A DNA stretch of 64,000 nt from Bacillota bacterium (lineage in GTDB: Bacteria > Bacillota > Clostridia > Lachnospirales > Lachnospiraceae). How positions within the stretch are numbered: position 1 is the stretch's first letter; the number at the start of each line of letters is the position of its first letter. The notes beneath the pieces are model-generated. The model was not told where the DNA came from and did no database searches. It saw only the letters and a program-made list of their open reading frames with translations. Location of the stretch: contig JAEWQV010000027.1 in assembly GCA_023399055.1 (NCBI GenBank), positions 372,001-436,000 of the forward strand, in the 5' to 3' direction. Positions 1 to 8,821 of this stretch are shown piece after piece. Position numbers and translations under genes: made by a program.

Positions 1-419
1 AGAAACCGTCAATTACAGAGAAACCACAGGTTACACCAGATATAAGTATAGCACCCGAAACTAGCCCGGCAATAAGTATAACACCTACGTTAACGGTGAC
101 CCCAATCATCACTCCGGAACCAACCATCACTTCGGCACCGAATGTAACAGAGCAGCCAGTTGTGACGGCAGGAGCAGAGGATACACAGCAGCCGGACATC
201 TCCCAGACGAAGCTGGTAGCTTTTACCATTCAAAAAGGAATGTCCTCCAATAAAGTATCAAAGTTATTACAAGAGATTGGTTTGGTCGAGGATGCGAAAG
301 ATTTTAATGAATATCTTATTGGTAAAAACAAAGTAAGTGTAATTCAGGTAGGAACTTATAAGTTACCGGACAACAGTACTTATGGTGATATTGTAGATGC
401 TATCACTAAAAAGAATTAA
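1..419 (+). CDS. MltG/YceG-like protein, 3' part (5' end outside window)
   Basis: The reading frame is open to the left edge (codons begin at base 3), so this is a C-terminal fragment and no start is assigned. The first ~70 visible residues are a Pro/Thr/Ile-rich linker with SITP and IITP repeats, typical of an extracytoplasmic spacer behind a membrane anchor. The last ~65 residues (from KLVAFTIQKG to AITKKN) look like the LysM-like small subdomain of MltG/YceG endolytic transglycosylases: a start-specifying G-x-S, 'KLLQEIGLV', then 'GTYKLPDN' and a final helix. The catalytic transglycosylase part is absent after it, so it may act as a wall-binding module rather than an enzyme. The linker resembles that of the deacetylase at 3331. 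Family assignment is by eye and moderate. Confidence 0.55.
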   Translation, partial: KPSITEKPQVTPDISIAPETSPAISITPTLTVTPIITPEPTITSAPNVTEQPVVTAGAEDTQQPDISQTKLVAFTIQKGMSSNKVSKLLQEIGLVEDAKDFNEYLIGKNKVSVIQVGTYKLPDNSTYGDIVDAITKKN

Positions 420-509
420 ACCTGAACTAAAGGAAGTCAATATAAGGATAGAAGTTAGAAATATATAAAAATGTTGTTAGAAAAGTAATTAATATATAAA
501 AAGAAGGAC

Positions 510-538
510 TTGCCAAGCATAGGTAAGTGTGATATAAT
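510..538 (+). promoter_or_regulatory. sigma-A promoter of rpsB-tsf
   Basis: TTGCCA (510-515) and TATAAT (533-538) are separated by 17 bp. The expected transcript starts near 545, leaving a ~100-nt leader before rpsB. Confidence 0.75.
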
Positions 539-555
539 TCTTAAGGCAAAATACA

Positions 556-618
556 CGCATATTGATTCTAACAGTGGTGCCAAAGAGCAAAAGGTCTGAT
601 TAGAAAATGAGATATGCG
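556..618 (+). promoter_or_regulatory. structured 5' leader of rpsB
   Basis: CGCATAT (556-562) pairs with ATATGCG (612-618), and inside it TTCTAA (566-571) pairs with TTAGAA (600-605). The hairpin lies between the promoter and the rpsB ribosome binding site. A role in S2 autoregulation is an inference from position; no known motif was matched. Confidence 0.4.
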
Positions 619-647
619 GAAGAAAACAACCAAATGGAGGTAAAATT

Positions 648-1400
648 ATGAGCGTTATTTCAATGAAACAGTTATTGGAAGCTGGTGTACACTTTGGACA
701 CCAAACAAGAAGATGGAATCCTAAAATGGCGGAGTACATCTACACAGAGAGAAATGGTATCTACATCATCGACTTACAGAAATCTGTAGGTAAGGTAGAT
801 GAAGCTTATGCAGCAATTAAGAATGTAGTTGCTGAAGGTGGTACTATATTATTCGTTGGTACTAAGAAGCAGGCTCAGGATGCAGTTAAATCCGAAGCAG
901 AGCGTTCTGGTATGTATTTTGTAAATGAGAGATGGTTAGGTGGTATGTTAACTAACTTCAAAACCATCAAGAGCAGAGTTGATAGATTAAGAGCAATCGA
1001 AAAAATGTCAGAAGACGGTACTTTCGAAGTTCTTCCTAAAAAAGAAGTTATTCAGTTAAAGAAAGAATGGGAAAAACTTGAGAAGAATCTTGGTGGAATC
1101 AAGAATATGAAGAAGATTCCTGATGCTATCTTCGTAGTAGATCCTAAGAAGGAAAGAATTTGTATCCAAGAAGCTCATACACTTGGTATTCCTCTTATCG
1201 GTATTGCTGATACTAACTGTGATCCTGAAGAATTAGATTTCGTAATTCCTGGTAATGATGATGCAATCAGAGCTGTAAAATTAATCGTTTCTAAGATGGC
1301 TGATGCTGTTATTGAAGCAAATCAGGGCGTTCAGTTAACAGATGCAGCTGGTTCAGAAGCTTCTGATGAAGCAGCTATGGAAGATGTAGTTACTGCATAA
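648..1400 (+). CDS. rpsB: 30S ribosomal protein S2
   Basis: Structural protein of the small subunit, bound near the head-body junction with S1-type functions at initiation. The 250-residue product has the usual S2 opening (MKQLLEAGVHFGHQTRRWNP), the central coiled-coil stretch around residues 100-150 and the conserved 'IPLIGIADTNCDP' segment near residues 185-200. The acidic Ala/Glu C-terminal tail is typical of clostridia. The start has GGAGG about 8 nt upstream. tsf follows after 89 nt with no terminator between them, so rpsB-tsf is one transcript from the 510 promoter, as in most bacteria. Confidence 0.98.
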   Translation: MSVISMKQLLEAGVHFGHQTRRWNPKMAEYIYTERNGIYIIDLQKSVGKVDEAYAAIKNVVAEGGTILFVGTKKQAQDAVKSEAERSGMYFVNERWLGGMLTNFKTIKSRVDRLRAIEKMSEDGTFEVLPKKEVIQLKKEWEKLEKNLGGIKNMKKIPDAIFVVDPKKERICIQEAHTLGIPLIGIADTNCDPEELDFVIPGNDDAIRAVKLIVSKMADAVIEANQGVQLTDAAGSEASDEAAMEDVVTA

Positions 1401-1489
1401 TTCATTTCGTTAAATATTACGAGACTTCATGAAACAGAGTGTCATGGAGCTTACTAAATATGTATTAAAGTACATGGATGGAGGTTAAT

Positions 1490-2422
1490 ATGGAAGTTAC
1501 AGCTGGAATGGTAAAAGAGTTAAGAGAAATGACCGGAGCTGGAATGATGGATTGCAAGAAAGCTCTTGCAGCTACTGAAGGTGATATGGATAAAGCAGTT
1601 GAGTTCTTAAGAGAAAAAGGACTTGCAGCAGCTGAAAAGAAGGCTGGTAGAATTGCAGCAGAAGGTATTGTTGCTACTAACGTAAGCGAGGATGGCAAAG
1701 TTGCATCCATCGTTGAAGTTAACAGCGAAACAGACTTCGTTGCTAAAAATGATAAATTTAGAGATTTCGTTGCTGCTGTTGCAGCACAGGTAGTTGCATC
1801 AACTACTAACGATCTTGATACTTTCCTTGCAGAGTCTTGGTCCTTGGATAACTCTAAGACAGTAAAGGAAGAATTATCTTCTATGATCGCTATCATTGGC
1901 GAGAACATGAACATCAGAAGATTTGAGAAAATCGAAGCTACTAACGGATTTGTTGTATCCTACATCCACGGTGGTGGTAGAATTGGTATCCTTGTTGATG
2001 TTGAAAGCTCTGTTAATAACGATGATGTTCAAGAAGCAGCTAAGAACGTTGCAATGCAGATTGCAGCTTTATCTCCTAAGTATGTTGATCAGTCTGAAAT
2101 CTCAGCTGACTTTATTGCTCATGAGAAAGAAATCTTAAAAGCACAAATCATGAATGATCCTTCTAACTCCAAGAAGCCAGAGAACATTATTGAGAAGATG
2201 CTTGAAGGTCGTTTACAGAAAGAATTAAAAGAGTTCTGCCTTGTTGACCAGACTTATGTAAAGGATAGCGAGCTTTCTGTTGGACAGTATCTTGCTAACG
2301 TTTCCAAGCAGGTTGGATCACCAGTTGCTGTTAAGCGTTTTGTACGTTTTGAAACTGGCGAAGGTCTTGAGAAAAAGACTGAAAACTTTGCTGAAGAAGT
2401 TGCTCGTCAGATGGGACAGTAA
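1490..2422 (+). CDS. tsf: elongation factor Ts
   Basis: Guanine nucleotide exchange factor that recycles EF-Tu-GDP. The 310-residue protein opens with a UBA-like N-terminal domain (MEVTAGMVKELREMTGAGMM, then CKKAL), followed by the 'VEVNSETDFVAKN' exchange motif near residues 73-85 and two dimerisation/core repeats. The start at 1490 is preferred over an in-frame ATG 12 nt upstream because GGAGGT at 1480-1485 lies ahead of 1490 and would sit after the earlier codon. It is the second gene of the rpsB operon and is followed by a strong terminator. Confidence 0.98.
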   Translation: MEVTAGMVKELREMTGAGMMDCKKALAATEGDMDKAVEFLREKGLAAAEKKAGRIAAEGIVATNVSEDGKVASIVEVNSETDFVAKNDKFRDFVAAVAAQVVASTTNDLDTFLAESWSLDNSKTVKEELSSMIAIIGENMNIRRFEKIEATNGFVVSYIHGGGRIGILVDVESSVNNDDVQEAAKNVAMQIAALSPKYVDQSEISADFIAHEKEILKAQIMNDPSNSKKPENIIEKMLEGRLQKELKEFCLVDQTYVKDSELSVGQYLANVSKQVGSPVAVKRFVRFETGEGLEKKTENFAEEVARQMGQ

Positions 2423-2495
2423 GATATCTAAGATACAACTTCTTTTAGAAGCTTGCTCATCAAGGATAAATGATCATCGTTAACAACTAGATTAT

Positions 2496-2539
2496 AAAAG
2501 CCTGTAAATCCAATGTTTTAAGGGATTTCAGGCTTTTTT
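2496..2539 (+). terminator. rho-independent terminator of rpsB-tsf
   Basis: AAAAGCCTG.AAATCC (2496-2511) pairs with GGATTT.CAGGCTTTT (2523-2537), continuing into a T run. Confidence 0.85.
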
Positions 2540-2685
2540 CGTTTTTATCTATCATAATTTATTTAGAAGTTATTCAGTTCCTGTATCTGGTAATATATTA
2601 TAATATTTACATATAGGTCTTCCCTTTTTTTATTTTATAAAGTATAATAAAGGAAAATATTTCACGAAAGAGGGAATGGTGTAGT

Positions 2686-3078
2686 ATGTTTGATGATATT
2701 GGAGATAAATTAAAAGGTTTATCAAAAATAATATTATTTACTAGTATATTGATAGGGTGTATATGGCTTCTATATTCATTATCAAAATGGTCTGATTATC
2801 AAGATTATTTAAAATATGGGGATATAAATGATTTTTTTAGTCACGCTTATAATGCAAAAGCAGGTATTGTTGGATCAATAACATTAAGTATTTCAGGCAT
2901 TATTTTATCAATGTTCATATATGGATTTGGAGAAATAATTGACCGCTTAATCAGTATTGACAATAAAATAAATAGCCAAGTTGTATTAGGCAATGTAGAA
3001 GCAAAAGTTTCGGCGGAAGCACCTAATAAAAAGGAAATGACTAGAGCTGAATTATATGACAAACTAAATGATAAATAA
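2686..3078 (+). CDS. hypothetical two-helix membrane protein
   Basis: Unrecognised 130-residue protein. Two hydrophobic helices are visible at about residues 15-31 and 58-82, separated by a charged loop (KWSDYQDYLKYGDIND). After the second helix the chain is soluble and ends in a lysine/glutamate-rich tail (KKEMTRAELYDKLNDK). The termini are probably cytoplasmic. The start has AGAGGGAATGGTGT upstream. A TATAAT at 2643-2648 could be its -10 box, but its -35 is poor. It is monocistronic, with terminators on both sides. No function can be assigned. Confidence 0.75.
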   Translation: MFDDIGDKLKGLSKIILFTSILIGCIWLLYSLSKWSDYQDYLKYGDINDFFSHAYNAKAGIVGSITLSISGIILSMFIYGFGEIIDRLISIDNKINSQVVLGNVEAKVSAEAPNKKEMTRAELYDKLNDK

Positions 3079-3094
3079 TGACAAAAACTATTAG

Positions 3095-3125
3095 GCATCT
3101 ACAGAAAATGTAGGTGCTTTTTTGT
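3095..3125 (+). terminator. rho-independent terminator
   Basis: GCATCTACA (3096-3104) pairs with TGTAGGTGC (3110-3118) across a short A-rich loop, followed by six T residues. Confidence 0.85.
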
Positions 3126-3330
3126 TGCGTAAATAAGCGAAGCAAAATACTACACAAAGCAAGTAGAAGGGATGGCAAGATACCCAGAGTTAACTTCTAT
3201 AAAGGTAGCTTGACAAATGAGACTTTAGTAATATTAGTAATCATTTAAGTAGAATTTCTCGTATAAGGCTTTGCTAAATATCTAAAAATATGTTAATATT
3301 AAGCAAGTACTAAAACTAGGGGTGGACGAC

Positions 3331-4542
3331 TTGCGAGATATATATAACACAATGGATGAAACGAATAATCATGCGATAAAGCTTGTTGAAAATAAAAGAA
3401 AACGCATTAAAAGAATGAAAGTTGGGATTGTTGTCTCCATTATCTTATTAATTACTATTCCAACAATATGTTGTATTTTTTTGGGGTTTAGAGTGATTGA
3501 ATTGCAAGCAGAAATAACGAAATTACATAGATTATATGGTATGAGTACTAAGGAACCTGACCATAATAATTATGCATATGCAGCTGAAATTGATGTTAAT
3601 AAAATAAAACCTGAGACATCGATAAGTATAACGCCTATAATCACACCTGCTGAATCAATTAACATAACACCGATTATAACACCGAGTATAACGCCGATCA
3701 TAACACAAAAAATAACACCGACGTTAGCACCAATTATAACTCCAACGATAACTCCAACAAAAATGCCCAATGATTCAACAGATACAACATCTGCTATAAT
3801 ACCTACGGAGAGTTCCTCCAACCAAATAAAGAGTACAGAAGCAGTATCTACAATTGTACCATCACCAACCTTGAAACCACAGGGTGAAATAACAAAAGGT
3901 ATCTATAAAGATAAACAAGTATATCTTACCTTTGATGATGGACCAAGTATTTACACAGATGAAATTTTAGATGTTTTAAAAGAGTATGGAATTAAGGCAA
4001 CATTCTTCGTTGTAGGAAAAACGGATGAACATTCAAAGGAAATGTATAAGCGAATTGTAGAGGAAGGTCATACGTTAGGTATGCACTCATATTCTCACAA
4101 GTATGATAAGATCTATAAATCAGTTAAAGATTTTGATAAGGACTTTACAAAACTATGGAAATTGTTATATGATACTACTGGATACAAGCCTTCTATTTAC
4201 CGATTTCCAGGGGGAAGTTCCAATCAAATGAACGAAAATGGTATTAAGGATTTTATAAAGTATCTTAATGATGCTGGTATTGTGTATTTTGATTGGAATG
4301 TTTTGAATGGTGATGCAACTGGCGTTACTTATACTGAGGAGCAATTAGTAGAGAATGTACTAAGTGGTGTTGAAGCCAAGAAGAGATCCATTGTTCTGCT
4401 GCATGATTCTCAATCAAAAAGAGCAACCGTAGATTCACTTCCGACACTACTAGATGATTTACTTCAGGGAGGAGCAGAGCTCCTGCAATTGAATAAGGAT
4501 GTTCCCCCCATTCAGATGATAAAGGCCGATTCAGTCAAATAA
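3331..4542 (+). CDS. membrane-anchored polysaccharide (peptidoglycan) deacetylase
   Basis: Metal-dependent carbohydrate esterase of family 4, expected to remove N-acetyl groups from peptidoglycan GlcNAc outside the membrane. A short basic cytoplasmic N-terminus is followed by one transmembrane helix (about residues 30-53), a ~80-residue Pro/Thr/Ile linker with repeated ITPIITP, and a NodB domain. Motifs: TFDDGP (residues 200-205; catalytic Asp and metal Asp), HSYSH (metal His pair), RFPGGSS, DWN, and VLLHD with the catalytic His. All five are present, so it should be active. TTG at 3331 is favoured because AGGGGTG (3318-3324) is correctly spaced for it; the in-frame GTG at 3322 overlaps that site. 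Bactofilin follows after 35 nt. Confidence 0.88.
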   Translation: MRDIYNTMDETNNHAIKLVENKRKRIKRMKVGIVVSIILLITIPTICCIFLGFRVIELQAEITKLHRLYGMSTKEPDHNNYAYAAEIDVNKIKPETSISITPIITPAESINITPIITPSITPIITQKITPTLAPIITPTITPTKMPNDSTDTTSAIIPTESSSNQIKSTEAVSTIVPSPTLKPQGEITKGIYKDKQVYLTFDDGPSIYTDEILDVLKEYGIKATFFVVGKTDEHSKEMYKRIVEEGHTLGMHSYSHKYDKIYKSVKDFDKDFTKLWKLLYDTTGYKPSIYRFPGGSSNQMNENGIKDFIKYLNDAGIVYFDWNVLNGDATGVTYTEEQLVENVLSGVEAKKRSIVLLHDSQSKRATVDSLPTLLDDLLQGGAELLQLNKDVPPIQMIKADSVK

Positions 4543-4577
4543 TATAAAATTGTAACTATACATAGGGAGGTTTTGTT

Positions 4578-5474
4578 ATGGGCTTTTTTAAGGACTTTAA
4601 AGAGGATTTAACTCAAGCTGTCAATGAGCTACTACCAGACGAAGCAGTACAGAAAGATGCGCTGGCTGAGGATGATAGTGAATCAGAAGAGCAGATGGTT
4701 AATACACTTGATTTGAATGATTTATCGTCAAATGAGGAATCAGATAACGAGAAAATGAAGGAATGGCTGGAAGAGTTTGCGCAAGAAGATAGAGACTCAT
4801 TAGAAGACACCTTTGATTATGAATTAGATAAGGAAAAAGCTTTAGAGAATGCTATAGAAAATGAAGAAGACCTTGAAGAGTTAATAGAAAATGAGGAAGA
4901 AGAGGAAGAAGACATGGATGATAATATCGATTTAGAATTATTGGAAGCAATGATTGAAAGTGAAGAAGAGGCAGTCGTAGAAGAAAAAGAAAAGGTTGCT
5001 CCCAAGGTAAGAGCATCTTCCCTTGTAAGTGATGATGAAGTAACTGTTATCTCAAAAGGAACATCGATCAACGGAAGCATTTCTTCCGATGGCTCTCTTG
5101 ACATTATGGGTAATGTTACAGGAGATGTAGAATGTCTTGGAAAGCTTTCTATTACCGGTAAAATCATTGGTAACTCTTCAGCAGCAGAGGTATATGTTAA
5201 TACAGAGCGTCTGGAAGGAAGTATTACAAGTGAAGGAACTGTTAAAGTAGGACTTGGGACAGTGATTATAGGTGACATTCTTGCAACTTCTGGTGTAATT
5301 GCTGGCGCGGTTAAGGGTGAAATTGATATTAATGGACCTATTGTTGTTGACTCTACAGCCATTATTAAAGGAAATATTAAAGCAAAATCAGTTCAAATTA
5401 ACAATGGAGCTGTTATCGAAGGTTTCTGCTCCTTAAGTTACTCCGAGGTTGATGTAGATAATATCTTTGAATAA
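4578..5474 (+). CDS. bactofilin-like polymer-forming protein
   Basis: Cytoskeletal beta-helix protein that polymerises at the membrane and often scaffolds peptidoglycan enzymes. The 298 residues divide into a very acidic N-terminal half (residues ~15-140, long Glu/Asp runs including EEEEEED) and a bactofilin domain (about residues 153-290) with short glycine-punctuated beta repeats such as 'GSISSDGSLDIMGNVTGDV' and 'VKGEIDINGPIVV'. The acidic extension is unusually long for the family. It has GGGAGG 10 nt upstream and directly follows the peptidoglycan deacetylase, so co-transcription and a joint role in local wall modification are likely (inference). Confidence 0.88.
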   Translation: MGFFKDFKEDLTQAVNELLPDEAVQKDALAEDDSESEEQMVNTLDLNDLSSNEESDNEKMKEWLEEFAQEDRDSLEDTFDYELDKEKALENAIENEEDLEELIENEEEEEEDMDDNIDLELLEAMIESEEEAVVEEKEKVAPKVRASSLVSDDEVTVISKGTSINGSISSDGSLDIMGNVTGDVECLGKLSITGKIIGNSSAAEVYVNTERLEGSITSEGTVKVGLGTVIIGDILATSGVIAGAVKGEIDINGPIVVDSTAIIKGNIKAKSVQINNGAVIEGFCSLSYSEVDVDNIFE

Positions 5475-5505
5475 TACTTTATGGAATTTATGAAAAGCAA
5501 TATTT

Positions 5506-5536
5506 AGTAAGCACAGTATCAGTTACTGTGCTTACT
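5506..5536 (+). terminator. perfect stem-loop, probable terminator
   Basis: AGTAAGCACAGTA (5506-5518) and TACTGTGCTTACT (5524-5536) form a perfect 13-bp stem with a 5-nt loop after the bactofilin gene. No good T run follows, so termination is likely but not certain. The rest of 5537-5776 shows nothing else clear. Confidence 0.55.
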
Positions 5537-5792
5537 ATTAAGAAGAAATAAGTTTCAACTGTAATTCTATTTACAAGTAAAATAGTGAATTCAAAAGACT
5601 ACTGCTGGAGAAGTAAAATTAACTTAGTTAATATATAAGCTTTATAAAACAATGATTTTTATTAGATTTAGGCTAGTAATAACTGTTGTTTTGTGGTAAA
5701 TTATTTAAGAATATTCATTAGGTGTTAAGGTGTGAAACAAGCTCATCTTAACCAATTCGAATGTAAGATTTCCACATGGAGGCATAATTGAA

Positions 5793-6497
5793 ATGAAGGC
5801 ATATGAAAGAGTACTGCTTAAACTGAGTGGGGAAGCTTTGGCGGGTGACAAGAAGACCGGCTTTTGTGAAGAAACCTGCATTGGCGTAGCAAACCAAGTA
5901 AAACAATTAGTAGAAGAAGGAATCCAGGTTAGTATAGTAATTGGCGGTGGTAATTTCTGGAGAGGAAGAACCAGCGAGACAATAGATAGAACAAAAGCTG
6001 ATCAGATTGGAATGTTAGCTACTGTAATGAATTGTATCTATGTATCAGAAATATTTCGCTTTGTCGGTATACCAACACAGGTTTATACACCCTTTGCTTG
6101 TGGCAGCATGACGAAATTATTTGCAAAAGATGATGTGATTGATTGTATGAAACAGGGTGGAGTAGCATTCCTGGCTGGTGGCACTGGACATCCATATTTT
6201 TCAACAGATACTGCAACTTCACTTCGTGCAATTGAATTAGATTGTGATATTATTTTAGCAGCTAGAGCGATTGATGGTGTTTATGACAGTGATCCTAAGA
6301 AAAACCCAGAAGCTAAAAAGTTTGATCAAATTCCTTTACAAGAGGTTTTAGATAAAAAATTAGGAATTATTGATCTTCCTGCAACAGCACTCTGCATAGA
6401 AAATAAGATGCCAATGCTTTTATTTGGATTAGCTGAAGAAAATAGTATTGTAAAAGCAGCAAAAGGAGAATCAAACGGGACACATATTACCGTTTAG
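5793..6497 (+). CDS. pyrH: UMP kinase
   Basis: Hexameric amino-acid-kinase-fold enzyme phosphorylating UMP to UDP with ATP. The 234-residue protein shows the N-terminal ATP loop 'VLLKLSGEAL', the glycine-rich 'VIGGGNFWRG' and the 'TDTATSLRAIELDCD' UMP-site segment. Length matches the family. GGAGG lies 11 nt before the ATG. It heads the pyrH-frr-uppS-cdsA-dxr-rseP-ispG-polC run; frr follows after 31 nt. No strong consensus promoter was found upstream. Confidence 0.98.
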   Translation: MKAYERVLLKLSGEALAGDKKTGFCEETCIGVANQVKQLVEEGIQVSIVIGGGNFWRGRTSETIDRTKADQIGMLATVMNCIYVSEIFRFVGIPTQVYTPFACGSMTKLFAKDDVIDCMKQGGVAFLAGGTGHPYFSTDTATSLRAIELDCDIILAARAIDGVYDSDPKKNPEAKKFDQIPLQEVLDKKLGIIDLPATALCIENKMPMLLFGLAEENSIVKAAKGESNGTHITV

Positions 6498-6528
6498 AAT
6501 ATTTCAAATATTAATGGAGGGATGAAAA

Positions 6529-7083
6529 ATGGACGCAAAGTTAGAGCAATTTAGTAGTAAGATGGTGAAGACCATTGACAACTTAAAGGAAGAATATTCA
6601 ACAATTCGCGCTGGTAGAGCAAATCCACATCTTTTAGATAAACTTAGGGTAGATTATTATGGTCAACCATCTGCAATTCAGTCTGTTGCTAATATATCTG
6701 TACCAGAACCAAGAGTAATTCAAATTCAACCTTGGGAAAGTAAGTTGATTAAGGAAATAGAAAAAGCAATTATTAATTCAGACTTGGGCTTAAATCCAAG
6801 TAATGATGGTAAAGTGATTCGCCTGGTGTTCCCTGAATTAACAGAAGAACGCAGAAAAGATTTGGTTAAGGATGTAAAGAAAAAGTCTGAAAATGCTAAG
6901 GTTGCAGTACGTAATATCAGACGTGATGCCAACGAACTGTTCAAAAAACAGAGTAAGGCAAGTGAGATCTCTGAAGATGAATTCAAAGGTTTAGAAGATA
7001 GTGTTCAGAAACTTACAGATCGTTATGTAGCTGAAATAGACAAGATAACAGAGGATAAGTCAAAAGAAATTCTTACAGTTTAG
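6529..7083 (+). CDS. frr: ribosome recycling factor
   Basis: Acts with EF-G to split post-termination ribosomes. The 184-residue protein has the typical helical bundle ends and the conserved 'TIRAGRANPHLLDKLRVDYYG' region around residues 24-44, followed by 'ISVPEPRVIQIQPW' and 'ERRKDLVKDVKK'. The start has GGAGGG 8 nt upstream. It lies directly behind pyrH, the usual pairing. A hairpin region follows before uppS. Confidence 0.98.
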   Translation: MDAKLEQFSSKMVKTIDNLKEEYSTIRAGRANPHLLDKLRVDYYGQPSAIQSVANISVPEPRVIQIQPWESKLIKEIEKAIINSDLGLNPSNDGKVIRLVFPELTEERRKDLVKDVKKKSENAKVAVRNIRRDANELFKKQSKASEISEDEFKGLEDSVQKLTDRYVAEIDKITEDKSKEILTV

Positions 7084-7093
7084 TTATTTAAAT

Positions 7094-7196
7094 AGGGTGT
7101 GTTCAAAGGGATGCTTCATTACTTTCTTAGGAAAGGAATAGAAATACCCTTTGAAACACCCTTGTCTTGAAATGGTAAGATCAAGGGTATTTTATT
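7094..7196 (+). promoter_or_regulatory. overlapping alternative hairpins between frr and uppS
   Basis: A long stem pairs AGGGTGT.TTCAAAGGG (7094-7110, one bulged G) with CCCTTTGAAACACCCT (7147-7162), with a CTTTC/GAAAG hairpin (7122-7135) in its loop. A second stem, CCCTTGTCTT (7159-7168) with AAGATCAAGGG (7177-7187), ends in TATTTTATT. The two share 7159-7162, so they compete. It may be a partial terminator or attenuator inside the operon; the function is inferred. Confidence 0.5.
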
Positions 7197-7216
7197 GATC
7201 GGATGGGAGAACCCTC

Positions 7217-7933
7217 ATGCAGGAACAGGAACTGATGATACCGAAGCATGTAGCTATCATACTGGATGGCAACGGTAGATGGGCAAAAAAGAAGCTAATG
7301 CCCAGAAATTATGGTCATACCCAAGGAAGTAAAAATGTAGAAAAAATATGTGAGAAAGCCTATAAAATGGGAGTAGAATATCTTACGGTCTATGCCTTTT
7401 CAACTGAAAACTGGAAAAGACCGAAAGAGGAAGTAGACGCATTAATGAAATTACTTCATACCTATCTGGATACCAGTATAAAGACTAGTACAAAGAATAA
7501 TATGTGCATTCGAGTTCTTGGAGACAGATCAAAGCTTTCCAAAGAAATTAATGAAAGTATTGTTAATTTGGAAGAAGCGTCCAAGAATAATACAGGTTTA
7601 AAGTTCCAGGTTGCGATTAATTATGGCAGCAGGGATGAGATGTTGCGGGCAGTTAAACTTCTTGCAGCTGATGTTAAAATGAATAAAACTGACATAGATA
7701 AAATAGATGAAACAGCATTTGAACAGTACTTAGATACCAGAGATATACCGGATCCTGATTTATTAATCCGTACCAGCGGAGAACAACGTCTATCTAACTT
7801 TTTGTTATGGCAATTAGCATATACGGAATTTTATTTTACAGATGTCCTTTGGCCGGATTTTGATGAAAAAGAACTTAAAAAAGCATTTGAATACTATAGT
7901 AGTAGGACAAGAAAATACGGAGCTGTGTTGTAG
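7217..7933 (+). CDS. uppS: isoprenyl transferase (undecaprenyl diphosphate synthase)
   Basis: Cis-prenyltransferase condensing isopentenyl units on farnesyl diphosphate to make the C55 lipid carrier for wall synthesis. The 238-residue protein has the catalytic 'ILDGNGRWAKK' (Asp17), 'YAFSTENWKRP' and 'RTSGEQRLSNFLLWQLAY' followed by 'TEFYFTDVLWPDF', all diagnostic. GGGAG precedes the ATG by 9 nt. It is followed after 19 nt by cdsA, the standard lipid-precursor pair. Confidence 0.97.
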   Translation: MQEQELMIPKHVAIILDGNGRWAKKKLMPRNYGHTQGSKNVEKICEKAYKMGVEYLTVYAFSTENWKRPKEEVDALMKLLHTYLDTSIKTSTKNNMCIRVLGDRSKLSKEINESIVNLEEASKNNTGLKFQVAINYGSRDEMLRAVKLLAADVKMNKTDIDKIDETAFEQYLDTRDIPDPDLLIRTSGEQRLSNFLLWQLAYTEFYFTDVLWPDFDEKELKKAFEYYSSRTRKYGAVL

Positions 7934-7952
7934 TTCATCAATGGAGGGGAAA

Positions 7953-8756
7953 ATGTTTCGAACTAGATTAATCAGTGGTATTATATTATTAGCAATCGCA
8001 ATTGGCGTTATTGTCTTAGGCGGAGATCTCTTATTTGCTACCTTATTAGTTATATCCCTAATTGGAACAATGGAATTAAGTAGAATTGTTAAAGTTAATA
8101 AGGCACTTCCTGGTGGATTGGCATATCTTTGTACCGTTGCATTCTATCTGTTGTTATATTTTGAATTAGAGCAATTTCAATTGATGTTATTTATTGTTTA
8201 TTTGATGCTGTTAATGGCTACCTATGTATTTGCTTTTCCCAAATATTCTACCGAGCAAATCGCAGTTCCGTTCCTAGGATTATTTTATGTAAGTATTATG
8301 TTATCTTACATTTATCAAGTTAGAATACTGGAAGATGGTGCTTTAATTGTTTGGTTAATATTTATTGGTGCTTGGGGTTCCGATACCTGTGCTTATTGTG
8401 TTGGTGTATTGATTGGCAAACATAAAATTGCTCCAGTTTTAAGCCCTAAAAAATCCCTTGAGGGGTGTATCGGTGGTGTGGTTGGAGCGGCTGCTATTGG
8501 TGCAATCTATGCGCTTATCACAAAAGATTATATTACCGAAGTGTCAAATCCTATTTTAGCTTTTGCAGTGATAGGTGCAGCCTCCAGTGTTATATCCCAA
8601 ATAGGTGATTTAGCTGCCTCTGCAATAAAGAGAAATCATGAAATTAAAGATTATGGTAAATTGATTCCAGGACATGGTGGAATCTTGGATCGTTTTGACA
8701 GCATAATATTTACTGCACCAATCGTATACTACTTATCAGTACTTTTGCGTGGTTAA
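7953..8756 (+). CDS. cdsA: phosphatidate cytidylyltransferase
   Basis: Integral membrane enzyme forming CDP-diacylglycerol from phosphatidic acid and CTP. The 267 residues contain about eight hydrophobic helices, and the C-terminal signature 'GDLAASAIKRNHEIKDYGKL' with 'IPGHGGILDRFDS' is intact; 'LSPKKSLEG' precedes it. ATG at 7953 is chosen because GGAGGGG at 7943-7949 provides its ribosome binding site. A longer frame overlapping uppS has no such support. Confidence 0.96.
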   Translation: MFRTRLISGIILLAIAIGVIVLGGDLLFATLLVISLIGTMELSRIVKVNKALPGGLAYLCTVAFYLLLYFELEQFQLMLFIVYLMLLMATYVFAFPKYSTEQIAVPFLGLFYVSIMLSYIYQVRILEDGALIVWLIFIGAWGSDTCAYCVGVLIGKHKIAPVLSPKKSLEGCIGGVVGAAAIGAIYALITKDYITEVSNPILAFAVIGAASSVISQIGDLAASAIKRNHEIKDYGKLIPGHGGILDRFDSIIFTAPIVYYLSVLLRG

Positions 8757-8821
8757 GGAAGTTAATTCGACTTAAATTAGTATATATATTAGAAATTCAG
8801 CATAATATATGGAGGCTAAAG

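Noticed and set aside
1465..1914. 149-aa minus-strand frame opposite tsf
   Set aside because: Shadow of tsf with no ribosome binding site; tsf is unequivocal.
4817..5362. 181-aa minus-strand frame opposite the bactofilin
   Set aside because: Ser-rich shadow of Glu/Asp-rich codons of the bactofilin gene.
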